Shown: positions 51,876 to 61,613, counted from the stretch's first letter. The stretch: 64,000 nucleotides of DNA from Nannocystis sp. RBIL2 (GCF_026626745.1 NZ_JAPNJW010000001.1:2898001-2962000), one strand, 5' to 3'. Notes: a model not told the origin generated them from the sequence alone. Made by a program: numbers and translations.

Positions 51876-52400
51876 TCAGGCCGTCCGCGTGCGCAGCTGC
51901 CCCTCGTAGTCGCGCTTGCCGATCGGCACGCCGCGCGACCGCAGGATGTCGTAGGCGGTGACGGCGTGGAAATGGAAGTTCGGCAGCGAGAACGAGAGGA
52001 TGAAGGTTTCCGAGGTGAAGGCCAGCCTGCGGGGGCCGATCGGGAGGTCCAGGTCCTTGCCCGCCCATCCGTCGACCTCGCCGCGGGGGAACGCCTCCAG
52101 CGCGGTCTCTGCCCTGACCATCATCGCTTGCAGCTCGGCGAAGGGGACGGGCCCGACCAGCGCGGGCGGAGTGAACGCTCCGGTCTTCAGCGCCTCCACG
52201 CCCCACACCGCGTGGTGCCAGGCCGCTTCGATCTGGAAATGGAAGGGCGCCATGTCGTCGAACAGGCGCGTGTGCACGAAGGCATCGGCATCGACACCCG
52301 TCTCCGCGAAATGATCGGCCGCACGGCCGAGAAACCCGCCGATGGCCCGCACGGTCTGCAGGAAGGTCGGCACGCTGAGGTCATAGAGCGATGTAGGCAT
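51876..52400 (-). CDS. DUF1993 family protein (DinB-like fold)
   Basis: This 174-residue protein matches DUF1993: MPTSLYDLSVPTFLQTVRAI, RLFDDMAPFHFQIEAAWHHA, and the conserved FSLPNFHFHAVTAYDILRSR near the end. The family is predicted to form a DinB-like four-helix bundle, and the histidines suggest metal binding. Its cellular role is unknown. GGGGAAGCC precedes the ATG. It lies alone and faces the beta-helix gene. Confidence 0.88.
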   Translation of the reverse strand: MPTSLYDLSVPTFLQTVRAIGGFLGRAADHFAETGVDADAFVHTRLFDDMAPFHFQIEAAWHHAVWGVEALKTGAFTPPALVGPVPFAELQAMMVRAETALEAFPRGEVDGWAGKDLDLPIGPRRLAFTSETFILSFSLPNFHFHAVTAYDILRSRGVPIGKRDYEGQLRTRTA

Positions 52401-52788
52401 TGGCTTCCCCACTTCCGGCAGGACCGGGCGTTGCTTGCTCGCCTGATAAGGTACGGGTCCTCGTCGAGCAAGACAAGCGCTCCGCGCTCGTCCGCGGACT
52501 CGTCGTCCGGCGACATCGAAACGCTTGGTAGCTCCTCGCTCCTTGCTTCCCGGCTCGACGTACAACGGGACGCCCGAGTTCCGGGTCGAACAGCTCGAGC
52601 ACGACCCCCGGCGCCGGGCACGGTCGGCCGGCACAAGCCGACCGGGCGCCAAGCCTTAAAAAATTGCCGGTCGGCGCCCGGCGAGCCGTCAGTCGTGCTC
52701 GCCGAGGTTCGCCCGGCGCGTCTGCGGTCAGACGCTCGCCGCCGCGTGAGCACCGCGCAGCGCCATCGACGATCCCGGGCCCTGATCG
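52401..52788. other. Spacer with coding-like scraps
   Basis: No intact gene. Minus-strand scraps include VLELFDPELGRPVV and DERGALVLLDEDPYLIRRAS in different frames. They may be pieces of one lost gene whose family I cannot name. Confidence 0.3.
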
Positions 52789-53274
52789 TCACGCGCAATT
52801 GGTGTAGTATATATCTATCGCCGCACAGTGGGTGGCCTCGAATGGCCCGACGATGTCACCGGAAAAGCTGCCGAATAACCGCGGTGGTTCGACCGGATCC
52901 GCACTCTCCCAGTCGCCCGCGTGGCTGTCGATCGTCATCGTCGCCGTGAAAGGGGTGTCGTCGGCTAGCCAGCCCTTGGACAACGTGATCGCCGATCCAC
53001 GGATCGAGCGCGCATTCGATCCCGGCCCAGACGATGGCCTGGCGCTTGTAGGGGTTGTTGCCGAGGTAAAGCCGCTCGAGTGCCAGCCCCTTGCCGCACG
53101 CGCCGTAGGTGATTCCGAACGTGATCCGCGTGACCGAACCGAGCGCTGCCGCCGGCTCGAGGTCCCCGATGTGCTCGTCGTCCCTGAGGCGCTCGACGTC
53201 CCCGAGGTGTCCGACGTCCCAGGCCCACAGGCCGCCATGAGCATCAGGCCGAATACCCGCGAGGACCTCGCCAT
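52789..53274 (-). pseudogene. Lipoprotein gene with two compensating frameshifts
   Basis: The frame starts MARSSRVFGLMLMAACGPGT with the lipobox Cys at 16 and a Ser/Thr/Gly linker, and ends in DIVGPFEATHCAAIDIYYTN. Between about 53000 and 53160 the coding-quality frame is a different one: ITFGITYGACGKGLALERLY then NNPYKRQAIVWAGIECALDP. The net length stays a multiple of three (161 codons). Either two opposite indels occurred, or the assembly has paired errors. A functional protein would need both corrected. Confidence 0.5.
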
Positions 53275-53475
53275 CCATCCAGGATACGAAGACCTCCATC
53301 CAATCGATGCATCGTCGGCACCGGCACACTCTCCCCCGCCGAGTCTGCCGACGCGTGCTTCGGCGAGGTCGCGTGCGACAAGGAGCGGGCCGGAGACGGC
53401 GAGCGAGCCTGGGTTGCAGTCGTGCTGTGAGCCGAACTGCGACCCCACGGCGCCCGCGCCGGGGGCGGACGTGCG

Positions 53476-54279
53476 ATGCTCGCGGGTGTGAACCCTGGCG
53501 TCCACAATCCACTTCAGGTCGAGCTCGGGCAGTGCGTACGACCGGACCGCGAACTCGTCGAGGTCGCGGCGGGCGCGAGTACGAACATCATCGCCGTCGC
53601 CGAGGGGATGGGCGGCCACGGCTGTGGCTGGCTCGGCGCGCGTCGCGTCGTCCACGCGGTCGTCGCGGCGCGCGGCGATGCAGCGGTGCCGCCCACCTTC
53701 GTCGGCGCGGCCAGCGAGCGATACCTCCCCGAGGCCCGGCGCCGGTGGTTCGGTGCGCATGCGAATGTCGAGGTGGAAGCTCTGCCCCTCGACCTCGCTG
53801 AGGCGTTCGTGACCCTCGCTCGCAAGGCGCTCTCCGTCCCCATGCCAGCGGGGCCGCCGCTCACGCTCGCCGTCGGGTGCATCGCCATCACGCTCGACGG
53901 TGTGCGCGTGTACGGGGCGCACGCGGGTCCTGGCCGCGCCGTGGTGCTGCGCCGCGGCTCCACGCGCCCCGAGGAGCTCGTGGGCCCGCAGCTCGTGGAA
54001 GGCTTGCCGTTCGAGGTCGTCGCCAACGCGATCGGCATGCTTGCGTCGAGCGGTCGCGCCGTCGAGCGCTTCGAGACCGCGCTCGCGGCCGGCGATGTGT
54101 TGCTCGCCTCCTCGCGTCCTCTCGCCGTCGACGACACCGATTTCCTGGCGCTCGTCGATGCGCACGTCGATGCACCGCTTGCCGCACTCGCCCGCGCCAT
54201 CGAGTCCCGCGTCGGCGACGCACGCAGCGGCGGCGACGCAGCTTTTACCCTCGTACGGTGCGTCGTGCTCGAGCCGTGA
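53476..54279 (+). CDS. PP2C-like (PPM) phosphatase-related protein
   Basis: This 267-residue protein carries a recognisable PPM signature, NIIAVAEGMGGHGCGWLGAR, followed by LAVGCIAITLDGVRVYGAHA and RFETALAAGDVLLASSRPLA, and a distal GDARSGGDAAFTLVRC. The canonical DGMGG metal Asp is Glu here, and the usual N-terminal RxxNED segment reads PDRELVEV. It may be an inactive or altered phosphatase that binds a partner. The ATG at 53476 follows GGGGGCGG. It lies alone on the plus strand. Confidence 0.65.
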   Translation: MLAGVNPGVHNPLQVELGQCVRPDRELVEVAAGASTNIIAVAEGMGGHGCGWLGARRVVHAVVAARGDAAVPPTFVGAASERYLPEARRRWFGAHANVEVEALPLDLAEAFVTLARKALSVPMPAGPPLTLAVGCIAITLDGVRVYGAHAGPGRAVVLRRGSTRPEELVGPQLVEGLPFEVVANAIGMLASSGRAVERFETALAAGDVLLASSRPLAVDDTDFLALVDAHVDAPLAALARAIESRVGDARSGGDAAFTLVRCVVLEP

Positions 54280-54289
54280 CGGACACACT

Positions 54290-54590
54290 GCCGCAGTCAG
54301 GGCGGCGCGGAAGGCCTCGTGGTACTCGGCCTTGAGGAACCTGAGCTCGATGTCTTCGCCGCCGTCGACGAGTTCGACGTCATCCGGCAGATCACGGGTC
54401 ACGCTGACTTCCGGATCTTGCAGGAGTACCTCCACGACGATGTGGAAGCGACGGGCATGGTCCGCTCGAGGTTGGCGGACCTTCATTTCGACCACGAAGC
54501 GGCCGCGTTTGGAGAAATACTGGAGAAGCCCTCCGGCGCGGAGGCGCACATCCTCGCCGAAGCGCGGCGACGGTAGCGTAGCTGCCCTTG
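54290..54590 (-). pseudogene. Sigma-factor fragment related to the gene at 35.6-36.2 kb
   Basis: The minus strand reads GEDIELRFLKAEYHEAFRAA followed by LTAAV, nearly the same as the DDDVELNFLKAQYRDAFRAA segment of the intact sigma factor. Upstream, LQYFSKRGRFVVEMKVRQPR parallels its ISQYTGRGHFENWLRVAALR in shifted frames. Region 4 is missing. It is a decayed paralogue. Confidence 0.65.
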
Positions 54591-54691
54591 CGCCGAGAGA
54601 GGCCTGTAAACGCGACGTAAACCGGCGGTAATTCCGCGGCGGGCCCCGTTGCTCGCGTCGTGGCCGTTTGCTAGGTACGTACAACGAACGC

Positions 54692-56236
54692 ATGGCTCTG
54701 CCTCGCTTCCTGGCGCCGCTCCTGACCGTCGTGCTCCTCGGCGCTGGCGGTTATTATGCTTACCAGCGCTTCGCCGTCGCCGAGGCGCCGAAGATCGAGT
54801 ACCGGACGCAGCCGGCCGAGCGCGCGCGCCTGACCGCGACGGTCACCGCGAGCGGCACGCTGTCGCCGGTGAAGACCGTCGCCGTCGGCAGCCAGGTGTC
54901 GGGGCGGATCGTCGAGCTGTTCGCCGACTTCAACTCCGAGGTGAAGAAGGGCGACGTGATCGCTCGCATCGATCCGAGCCTGTTCCAGTCGGATCTGATG
55001 AAGACCAAGGCGAGCTACAAGTCGTCGCAGGCGGCGGTGACGCGGGCGATCGCCGACCGCGAGAACGCGCGCATCAACCTCGAGCGCGCCAAGCAGCTGT
55101 TCGCCGACAAGGTCGCGCCGCAGGCCGAGGTCGACGCCGCCGACGCGGCCTACAAGGTCGCCAAGGCCAGCGTGGAGTCGGCCCAGGCGGCCCAGGCGGT
55201 CTCCAAGGCGGCGATCGACACCGCCGACGTCAACCTGCTCTACACGACGATCCTCTCGCCGATCGACGGCGTCGTGATCTCGCGCGACGTGTCGGTCGGG
55301 CAGACGGTCGCGGCCTCGCTGTCGGCGCCGCAGCTGTTCTCGATCGCCGAGGACCTCAAGGCGATGGAGGTCCACACCAACGTGGCCGAGTCCGACGTCG
55401 GCGCGCTCAAGCAGGACATGAAGGTCCGCTTCACCGTCGACGCCTACCCCAACGAGCGCTTCTTCGGCACTGTGGCGCAGATCCGCAACTCGCCGCTGAC
55501 GCTGCAGAACGTGGTCACCTACGACGCGGTGGTCCGCGTCGACAACGACGCGCTCAAGCTGCGCCCCGGCATGACCGCGAGCGTGACGTTCATCGTCGAC
55601 GAGCGCCGCGACGCGCTGGCCGTGCCCAACGCGGCGCTCCGCTTCACGCCGTCGGACCCGAAGATCGCCGCGCTGGCGCCCAAGCCCGAAGGCGGCGAGC
55701 GCAGCGGCAAGCGCGGCGGCAAGCGCGGCGAAGACTTCGGCGAGGCCAAGGCCGAGGACGCCAAGACCGAGACGGTCGACGCCAAGGCCGAGGCCGCGGA
55801 CGCCAAGGCCGAGGCCAAGTCCGACGCCAAGATCGAAGCCAAGGCCGCCGACACCAAGGCCGATGCCAAGCCCGAAGAGTCCAAGGCCGGCGACGCCAAG
55901 GCCGAGGACGCCAAGGCCGAGGCGCCGGCCGACGAGAGCAAGGGCGAGCGGCGGCGGCGTCGCGGGCAGAGCTCCGAGCTCAACACCAACCGCACCGTGT
56001 GGGTGCTGGTCGACGGCCAGCCGAAGCCGGTGCAGGTGCAGATCGGGATCAGCGACGGCTCGATGACGGAGATCGTCGGCGGCGAGCTGACCGAGGGCAT
56101 GCAGGTGATCGTCGGCGCGACCGGGGGCGAGACCGTGACGAAGGCGGCCACGGGGTCGCCGTTCAACACCATGGGCGGCGGCGGCGGTCGTGGCGGCGGT
56201 GGCGGCGGCGGCGGTGGTCGTCGCGGTGGCTTCTGA
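54692..56236 (+). CDS. MacA-like membrane fusion protein with a charged insertion
   Basis: This 514-residue periplasmic adaptor has an N-terminal anchor (ALPRFLAPLLTVVLLGAGGY), a biotinyl-lipoyl motif (TLSPVKTVAVGSQVSGRIVE), a long alpha-hairpin (about 100-185) and beta-barrel segments (DGVVISRDVSVGQTVAASLS). It would link the MacB-like permease encoded downstream to an outer-membrane channel. Residues about 330-420 are a Lys/Ala/Glu/Asp repeat tract (KAEDAK, DAKAEA) inserted between conserved parts. The C-terminus is poly-Gly. It is 13 bases from the ATPase gene. Confidence 0.88.
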   Translation: MALPRFLAPLLTVVLLGAGGYYAYQRFAVAEAPKIEYRTQPAERARLTATVTASGTLSPVKTVAVGSQVSGRIVELFADFNSEVKKGDVIARIDPSLFQSDLMKTKASYKSSQAAVTRAIADRENARINLERAKQLFADKVAPQAEVDAADAAYKVAKASVESAQAAQAVSKAAIDTADVNLLYTTILSPIDGVVISRDVSVGQTVAASLSAPQLFSIAEDLKAMEVHTNVAESDVGALKQDMKVRFTVDAYPNERFFGTVAQIRNSPLTLQNVVTYDAVVRVDNDALKLRPGMTASVTFIVDERRDALAVPNAALRFTPSDPKIAALAPKPEGGERSGKRGGKRGEDFGEAKAEDAKTETVDAKAEAADAKAEAKSDAKIEAKAADTKADAKPEESKAGDAKAEDAKAEAPADESKGERRRRRGQSSELNTNRTVWVLVDGQPKPVQVQIGISDGSMTEIVGGELTEGMQVIVGATGGETVTKAATGSPFNTMGGGGGRGGGGGGGGGRRGGF

Positions 56237-56249
56237 GCGGAGGGCGACG

Positions 56250-56980
56250 ATGTCCGAGCCGATCCTCGAGGCCACCGATCTGGTCAAGACCTACAAGATG
56301 GAGGACGTCGAGGTCCGGGCGCTGCGCGGCGTGTCGCTGGCGGTCCGTCCGGGCGAGTTCGTCAGCATCATGGGCACCTCGGGGTCCGGCAAGTCGACGA
56401 TGATGAACATCCTCGGCTGCCTCGACCGCCCGACCTCCGGCAGCTACAAGCTGGCCGGCAGCGAGGTGTCGAAGCTCGGGCGCGGCGACCTGGCGACCGT
56501 CCGCAACAAGGTGCTGGGCTTCGTGTTCCAGAGCTTCAACCTGCTGGCCCGCACCAGCGCGCAGGAGAACGTCGAGCTGCCGATGGTGTACGCCGGCGTC
56601 GGCGCGGCCGAGCGGCACGAGCGGGCCATCGCCTCGCTGGAGAAGGTCGGCCTCGGCAAGCGGCTCGACCACACGCCGGCGCAGCTGTCGGGCGGCCAGC
56701 AGCAGCGCGTCGCCATCGCCCGCGCGATCGTCAACCGGCCCAAGGTCATCCTCGCCGACGAGCCGACCGGCAACCTCGACTCGCGCACCAGCATCGAGAT
56801 CATGGCGCTGTTCCAGGAGCTCGGCCGCTCGGGCATCACCATCGTCCTCGTCACCCACGAGCCCGACATCGCCGAGTTCACCAATCGCGTGGTGATGATG
56901 CGCGACGGCAAGGTGCTGTCCGACGTGACGCAGACGCCCGTCGACGCCCGCGAGGCGCTGGCCAACTTGAAGGAGGGCGA

Positions 56981-56984
<4 letters not shown>
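56250..56984 (+). CDS. ABC transporter ATP-binding protein, MacB/LolD type
   Basis: This 244-residue ATPase has Walker A MGTSGSGKSTMM, the Q-loop VFQSFNLL, signature LSGGQQQRVAIARA, Walker B VILADEPTGNLDS and the switch His in LVTHEPD. The sequence matches the LolD/MacB branch, which drives extrusion from the periplasm. It sits between the adaptor gene and the permease gene, overlapping the latter by ATGA, so stoichiometric synthesis is likely. Confidence 0.95.
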
Positions 56985-58210
<1,226 letters not shown>

Positions 58211-58215
58211 CAAGC

Positions 58216-58245
58216 CTGCCCCTTCGGGCATGTCCCGCGGGACAT
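58216..58245. repeat. Double TGTCC-type palindrome after the efflux operon
   Basis: TGCCCCTTCGGGCA is followed directly by the perfect palindrome TGTCCCGCGGGACA, 6 bases after the permease stop. The position suggests operon termination. Confidence 0.55.
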
Positions 58246-58330
58246 CGTGCGAAAACGTGCCCGCCCCGCCCTCTTGCGCGGCAGGCCCGGCGCGGGCGTG
58301 CGGCGCGGGTGTCAGGTATAGTCGGAGGTG

Positions 58331-60010
58331 ATGCCCGTCGCCCCGCCGACCGACCTCGATCAGATGTTGCAGGTGCTCGCCGACGGCGGCGAGCAGGCCC
58401 GCGAGCACCTGCTCGACCACCTGCGCGCGCTGGTGTCGCAAGGCTCGCCGGCGGCGTTCTCGCTGCGCGCGGCGCTGATCAAGATCCTCTCCGCCGACTC
58501 GGCGGGCCGCGTCGACGACGAGGAGCACCCCGGCTCGTGGACCCGCTCGTGGCAGCTGTCGGCGCTGGTGGTGGTCGCCGGCGACGACGCCGAGGCGCGC
58601 GCGCTGATGGACATGGCCAGCGACCGCGCCCGCGAGCCCAACCGGTGGGTCCGCTACTGGACCGTGGTGACCGCCAACGAGCGCAAGGAGCACCACGCGT
58701 GGACGCTGGCGCGCGCGCGGGCGCTGGCCGAGGACACCGGCGAGCGCCTGCAGCTGCGCTGCCTCGGCTGGGCGCTGCTGGCGGCCGACCACGAGGACCG
58801 CGACGCGGTCGCGGCGCTGCTGTGGTGCATCGAGGGCGCGCGGCAGCCGATGCCGGCGGGCAATCGCTACCTGGTCGAAGGGCCAGTCGACCCGACGCAC
58901 GCCCAGAGCGCGGCGCTGCGGGCGCTGCGGGCCACGCCGCTGGCGCAGGCGTTCGACAGCGTGCAGGCGATCGTCGACGCCGCGCCGTTCGCCTCGTACA
59001 CGTGGGACGCGGTGTCGGTGATGGCGCGCTTCGGCGGCACCTCGCGCGCGCCCGAGGCGTCGCACACCCTGGCGCGCTTCGTCGTCACCAACCGGCGCCG
59101 GCGCGAGTACTACGACATGGTCGGCCTGGCGGTCCGGGCGATCGGCCGCCTCGGCATCGCCCAGACCGACCTGCTGATGGCCGAGCTCGACAGCGCCAGC
59201 CCCGGCGTCGCGTTCGAGGCCGCCGGCGCGCTGGAGCTGCTGCTCACCACGCCGCGCGCGGTCGAGCGGATCCTCGACGTCGCCACCCTCAGCGCCGACC
59301 GCGACGACAAGCTGGCGTCGGCGCTGCGCAGCATGCAGCGCGCGGCGGTGGTCGAGACGCTGGCAGCCGGGCTGCGCTGCGGCAACATGACCCGAGAGAC
59401 AGCCGCGCGCCGGCTGCTGATCGAGCTCGGCGGCTCGGTGGCGCTCGACCGCCTGCAGATCCGCCACCAGGACCTCGAGAGCCGGCGCAAGGTGGTGGCC
59501 GACCTCGACGACCGCCAGCGCGAGCACATCCGCTGGATCGCCCTCGGCGACGGCGTGGCGACCTGGATCTCGGTCGGCATGTGGATCGTGGTGTTCATGG
59601 TCGGCGTCTCCGCGATCTCGGCCGGCCTGCTGCTGACGTTCCGCCAGGGCTACGACGCGTTCCAGGCGGTGGTGCTGGCCGGCGCCGGCACCGTGTTCAC
59701 TTTGCTCGGCAAGGTCGGCTACCAGGGCCGCCTGGTCGAGGTCGCGGGCGCCCGCGCGGCCGCCCGCCTGGCCGTGTTCAACGGCTACCAGCGCCGCCTG
59801 CAGCAGGTCGACCTGGTGCTCGCGCAGCGCTTCATCGACGGCGTCCAGGTCAGCGCCGAGGACCTGCGCGAGCTGTCGGCCCTGGTCTCGACCGCCCAGA
59901 CCGAGGCCCAGTCGTCGCTGCTGGCCCTGATCCCGAGCGACAAGGAGGCCGACGCGCTGCAGAAGCGCCTCGCCGCGGTCGGCCAGTCGCTGCCGGGCGG
60001 CGACTCCTGA
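58331..60010 (+). CDS. HEAT-repeat membrane protein with a two-TM conflict-type domain
   Basis: This 559-residue protein has about 390 residues of alpha-helical repeats (HEAT-like; RALVSQGSPAAFSLRAALIK, TRETAARRLLIELGGSVALD). A two-helix membrane unit follows (about 405-460, WISVGMWIVVFMVGVSAISA and FQAVVLAGAGTVFTLLGKVG), then a cytoplasmic coiled C-terminus. The two-TM unit resembles the cyanobacterial TRADD-N-associated membrane domain found in counter-invader proteins. GGAGG lies immediately before the ATG, and a TATAGT box only 9 bases upstream hints at a very short leader. The function is inferred, not shown. Confidence 0.65.
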   Translation: MPVAPPTDLDQMLQVLADGGEQAREHLLDHLRALVSQGSPAAFSLRAALIKILSADSAGRVDDEEHPGSWTRSWQLSALVVVAGDDAEARALMDMASDRAREPNRWVRYWTVVTANERKEHHAWTLARARALAEDTGERLQLRCLGWALLAADHEDRDAVAALLWCIEGARQPMPAGNRYLVEGPVDPTHAQSAALRALRATPLAQAFDSVQAIVDAAPFASYTWDAVSVMARFGGTSRAPEASHTLARFVVTNRRRREYYDMVGLAVRAIGRLGIAQTDLLMAELDSASPGVAFEAAGALELLLTTPRAVERILDVATLSADRDDKLASALRSMQRAAVVETLAAGLRCGNMTRETAARRLLIELGGSVALDRLQIRHQDLESRRKVVADLDDRQREHIRWIALGDGVATWISVGMWIVVFMVGVSAISAGLLLTFRQGYDAFQAVVLAGAGTVFTLLGKVGYQGRLVEVAGARAAARLAVFNGYQRRLQQVDLVLAQRFIDGVQVSAEDLRELSALVSTAQTEAQSSLLALIPSDKEADALQKRLAAVGQSLPGGDS

Positions 60011-60012
60011 CC

Positions 60013-60068
60013 TGTCCTGACAGACATTTTCCGATAGGCATGTCGCTTCGGACATGCCCATCAGGACA
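60013..60068. terminator. Nested palindrome between convergent genes
   Basis: An outer stem, TGTCCTGA/TCAGGACA (60013-60020 and 60061-60068), encloses an inner 8-bp stem, GGCATGTC/GACATGCC, with loop GCTTCG. It fills the gap between convergent stops at 60010 and 60081. It is the most elaborate member of the palindrome family and a good bidirectional terminator candidate. Confidence 0.6.
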
Positions 60069-60080
60069 TGGTCGAAGGGC

Positions 60081-60464
60081 TCACTCGGCCGCGACGACGC
60101 GGACCGGGATGCACTCCTCCTCTTCGTACTCGACCTCGACGGCCAGGCACGTCTCGCCGGCGGCCACGCCGACGAGCACGAAGTTGTGGGCCCCGGGGGT
60201 CGCCTCGGACAGGAGGATGTCGCGGTCCTGACTGTTGAGCGCCAGCGCGTCCTTGTTGGTGAACTCGATGCGGGCGCTGCTCTCGATGGTGACGTGGACC
60301 GAGACCGCGATGCCGGCGGGGATCTCGATCTCCTCGCCGGTCAGGCGCACGGGCACCGGCGGCTGGCTGCGCAGCTCGAAGGTGACCGTCTGGTAGCGCG
60401 GGCCGCAGGCGGTCAGGGTCGCTGCCGCGGCCAGGGCGGCGAAAGCGGAGGCGAAGCGGGTCAC
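60081..60464 (-). CDS. Small lipoprotein
   Basis: This 127-residue protein starts at GTG as MTRFASAFAALAAAATLTAC, with the lipobox Cys at 20. A beta-rich domain of about 105 residues (VTFELRSQPPVPVRLTGEEI, CLAVEVEYEEEECIPVRVVA) follows. The start overlaps the stop of the preceding lipoprotein gene by GTGA, so the two are translationally coupled and probably act together at the envelope. No family is recognised. Confidence 0.75.
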   Translation of the reverse strand: MTRFASAFAALAAAATLTACGPRYQTVTFELRSQPPVPVRLTGEEIEIPAGIAVSVHVTIESSARIEFTNKDALALNSQDRDILLSEATPGAHNFVLVGVAAGETCLAVEVEYEEEECIPVRVVAAE

Positions 60465-61327
60465 AGCACACCTCCCGTCGTGTCGGTCGTGCTCGTCGCG
60501 TCCGTGGTCACGTCGGTGGTGGCGTCCGTGGTCACGTCGGTGGTGGCGTCCGTCGTCGCGTCCGTCGTCGCGTCGGTGGTCACGTCGCTGTCGGTGGTGG
60601 AGTCGCTGTCCGTGCCGCTGGTGGTGAGCGCATCGCCCTCGACGGTGATCGCTAGCTCGGCGGCGAGCGCCCCGAGGCTGGCGCGGACGGTCGTCATGCC
60701 GGCGGTGCGGGCGCGCACGATCACGTGGCCGTTGCCGGTGCCGACCACCTCGAGGATGCCGTCGTCGGCCAGCTCGAAGGTGAAGTCGAGCAGGCCGGCG
60801 AGCACGTAGTCGTCGGAGTCGCGGGTGATCGCGTCGAACTGCAGCTCGCTGCCGGGCGCCATCGTGTACGCGGTGTAGTCGACGCGCTGGTGCTGGATCG
60901 CCACCTCGGCCGGCGCAGTCGCGTGGATGTGGATCAGGTCGCCGATGCCGCTGTCGGGCAGCAGCGCCAGCACTGCGGTGTAGCCGGCGGTGACGGCGGT
61001 GAAGATCTCGCCCTTCAGGGCCAGGCGCTCCGCCGAACCGGTGCGGAGGTCGGGCGGGGGCCGCGAGAGATCTTCATTCCAGGTGTAGTCGAGCTCGAAG
61101 CGGCCGCCGACGGCCACGCGGGCCGGGAAGTTGCCGACTGACTCGCCGTCGGGACAGGCGGGATCGTCCTCGCCGACGCAGCGCCAGTGGAACTCGCCGT
61201 TGCCGAGCTCGCCCGGGCCGGGCTGGGGGTCGTAGGGGGCATCGCTGCAGTCGTCGAGGCACCCGCCGAGGGCGAGCAGCCCCGCCAGCAGCAGCGGGCG
61301 GGAGGAGGAACATGTTCTTTGGGACAT
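60461..61327 (-). CDS. Lipoprotein with Thr/Asp repeat tail
   Basis: This 288-residue protein begins MSQRTCSSSRPLLLAGLLAL, with the lipobox Cys at 23 (LGGCLDD). A domain of about 210 residues includes an Ig-like stretch (VGTGNGHVIVRARTAGMTTV). The last 55 residues are (TTDA/TTDV) repeats up to the stop, the reverse of the usual N-terminal placement of such linkers. The start codon lies inside a TGTCC/AACATGTT palindrome. It is coupled to the small lipoprotein gene downstream. The function is unknown. Confidence 0.75.
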   Translation of the reverse strand: MSQRTCSSSRPLLLAGLLALGGCLDDCSDAPYDPQPGPGELGNGEFHWRCVGEDDPACPDGESVGNFPARVAVGGRFELDYTWNEDLSRPPPDLRTGSAERLALKGEIFTAVTAGYTAVLALLPDSGIGDLIHIHATAPAEVAIQHQRVDYTAYTMAPGSELQFDAITRDSDDYVLAGLLDFTFELADDGILEVVGTGNGHVIVRARTAGMTTVRASLGALAAELAITVEGDALTTSGTDSDSTTDSDVTTDATTDATTDATTDVTTDATTDVTTDATSTTDTTGGVL

Positions 61328-61341
61328 AAGCTTAAGGACAG
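61309..61341. repeat. ACATG/GGACA palindrome overlapping a gene start
   Basis: AACATGTTCTTTGGGACA and AAGGACAG are cores of the palindrome family. Here they overlap the first codons of the leftward lipoprotein gene, instead of a 3' end. Confidence 0.4.
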
Positions 61342-61478
61342 GTCGTAACGGTCAGGCGGCGACGCCGGCGGCGTCGCCTCACGATCTTGACCGGGCGGCG
61401 AGACGGCCGCAAGGGGAGGCCGGGCGACCCCGACGCGGATTTCGGGCGCGCATCGTGCGCGGCGCCGCTCGCCCGCCG

Positions 61479-61511
61479 TGTCACTTGGTTGTCACCAAGG
61501 TGTCACGTTCT
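61479..61511 (+). promoter_or_regulatory. Pho box: three TGTCAC repeats at 11-base spacing
   Basis: TGTCAC begins at 61479, 61490 and 61501, exactly 11 bases apart, matching the PhoB/PhoP site design of TGTCA-type half-sites with one helical turn spacing. It lies 103 bases upstream of the phosphate transporter start, so induction by phosphate starvation is likely. Confidence 0.75.
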
Positions 61512-61613
61512 CTCGCCTTTTTGCGCCCTTCCTGTGACTGACAGACCGCTCGACCCCGCGTAGATTTCCGAGCGCAGGCGGCCTTCTGGCGGCCTCGACC
61601 GAGGAGAACCCCC

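Noticed and set aside
60480..60600. Short GTCGCGTC/GTCGTC tandem repeats
   Set aside because: They are explained by the TTDA/TTDV peptide repeats at the end of the lipoprotein gene.
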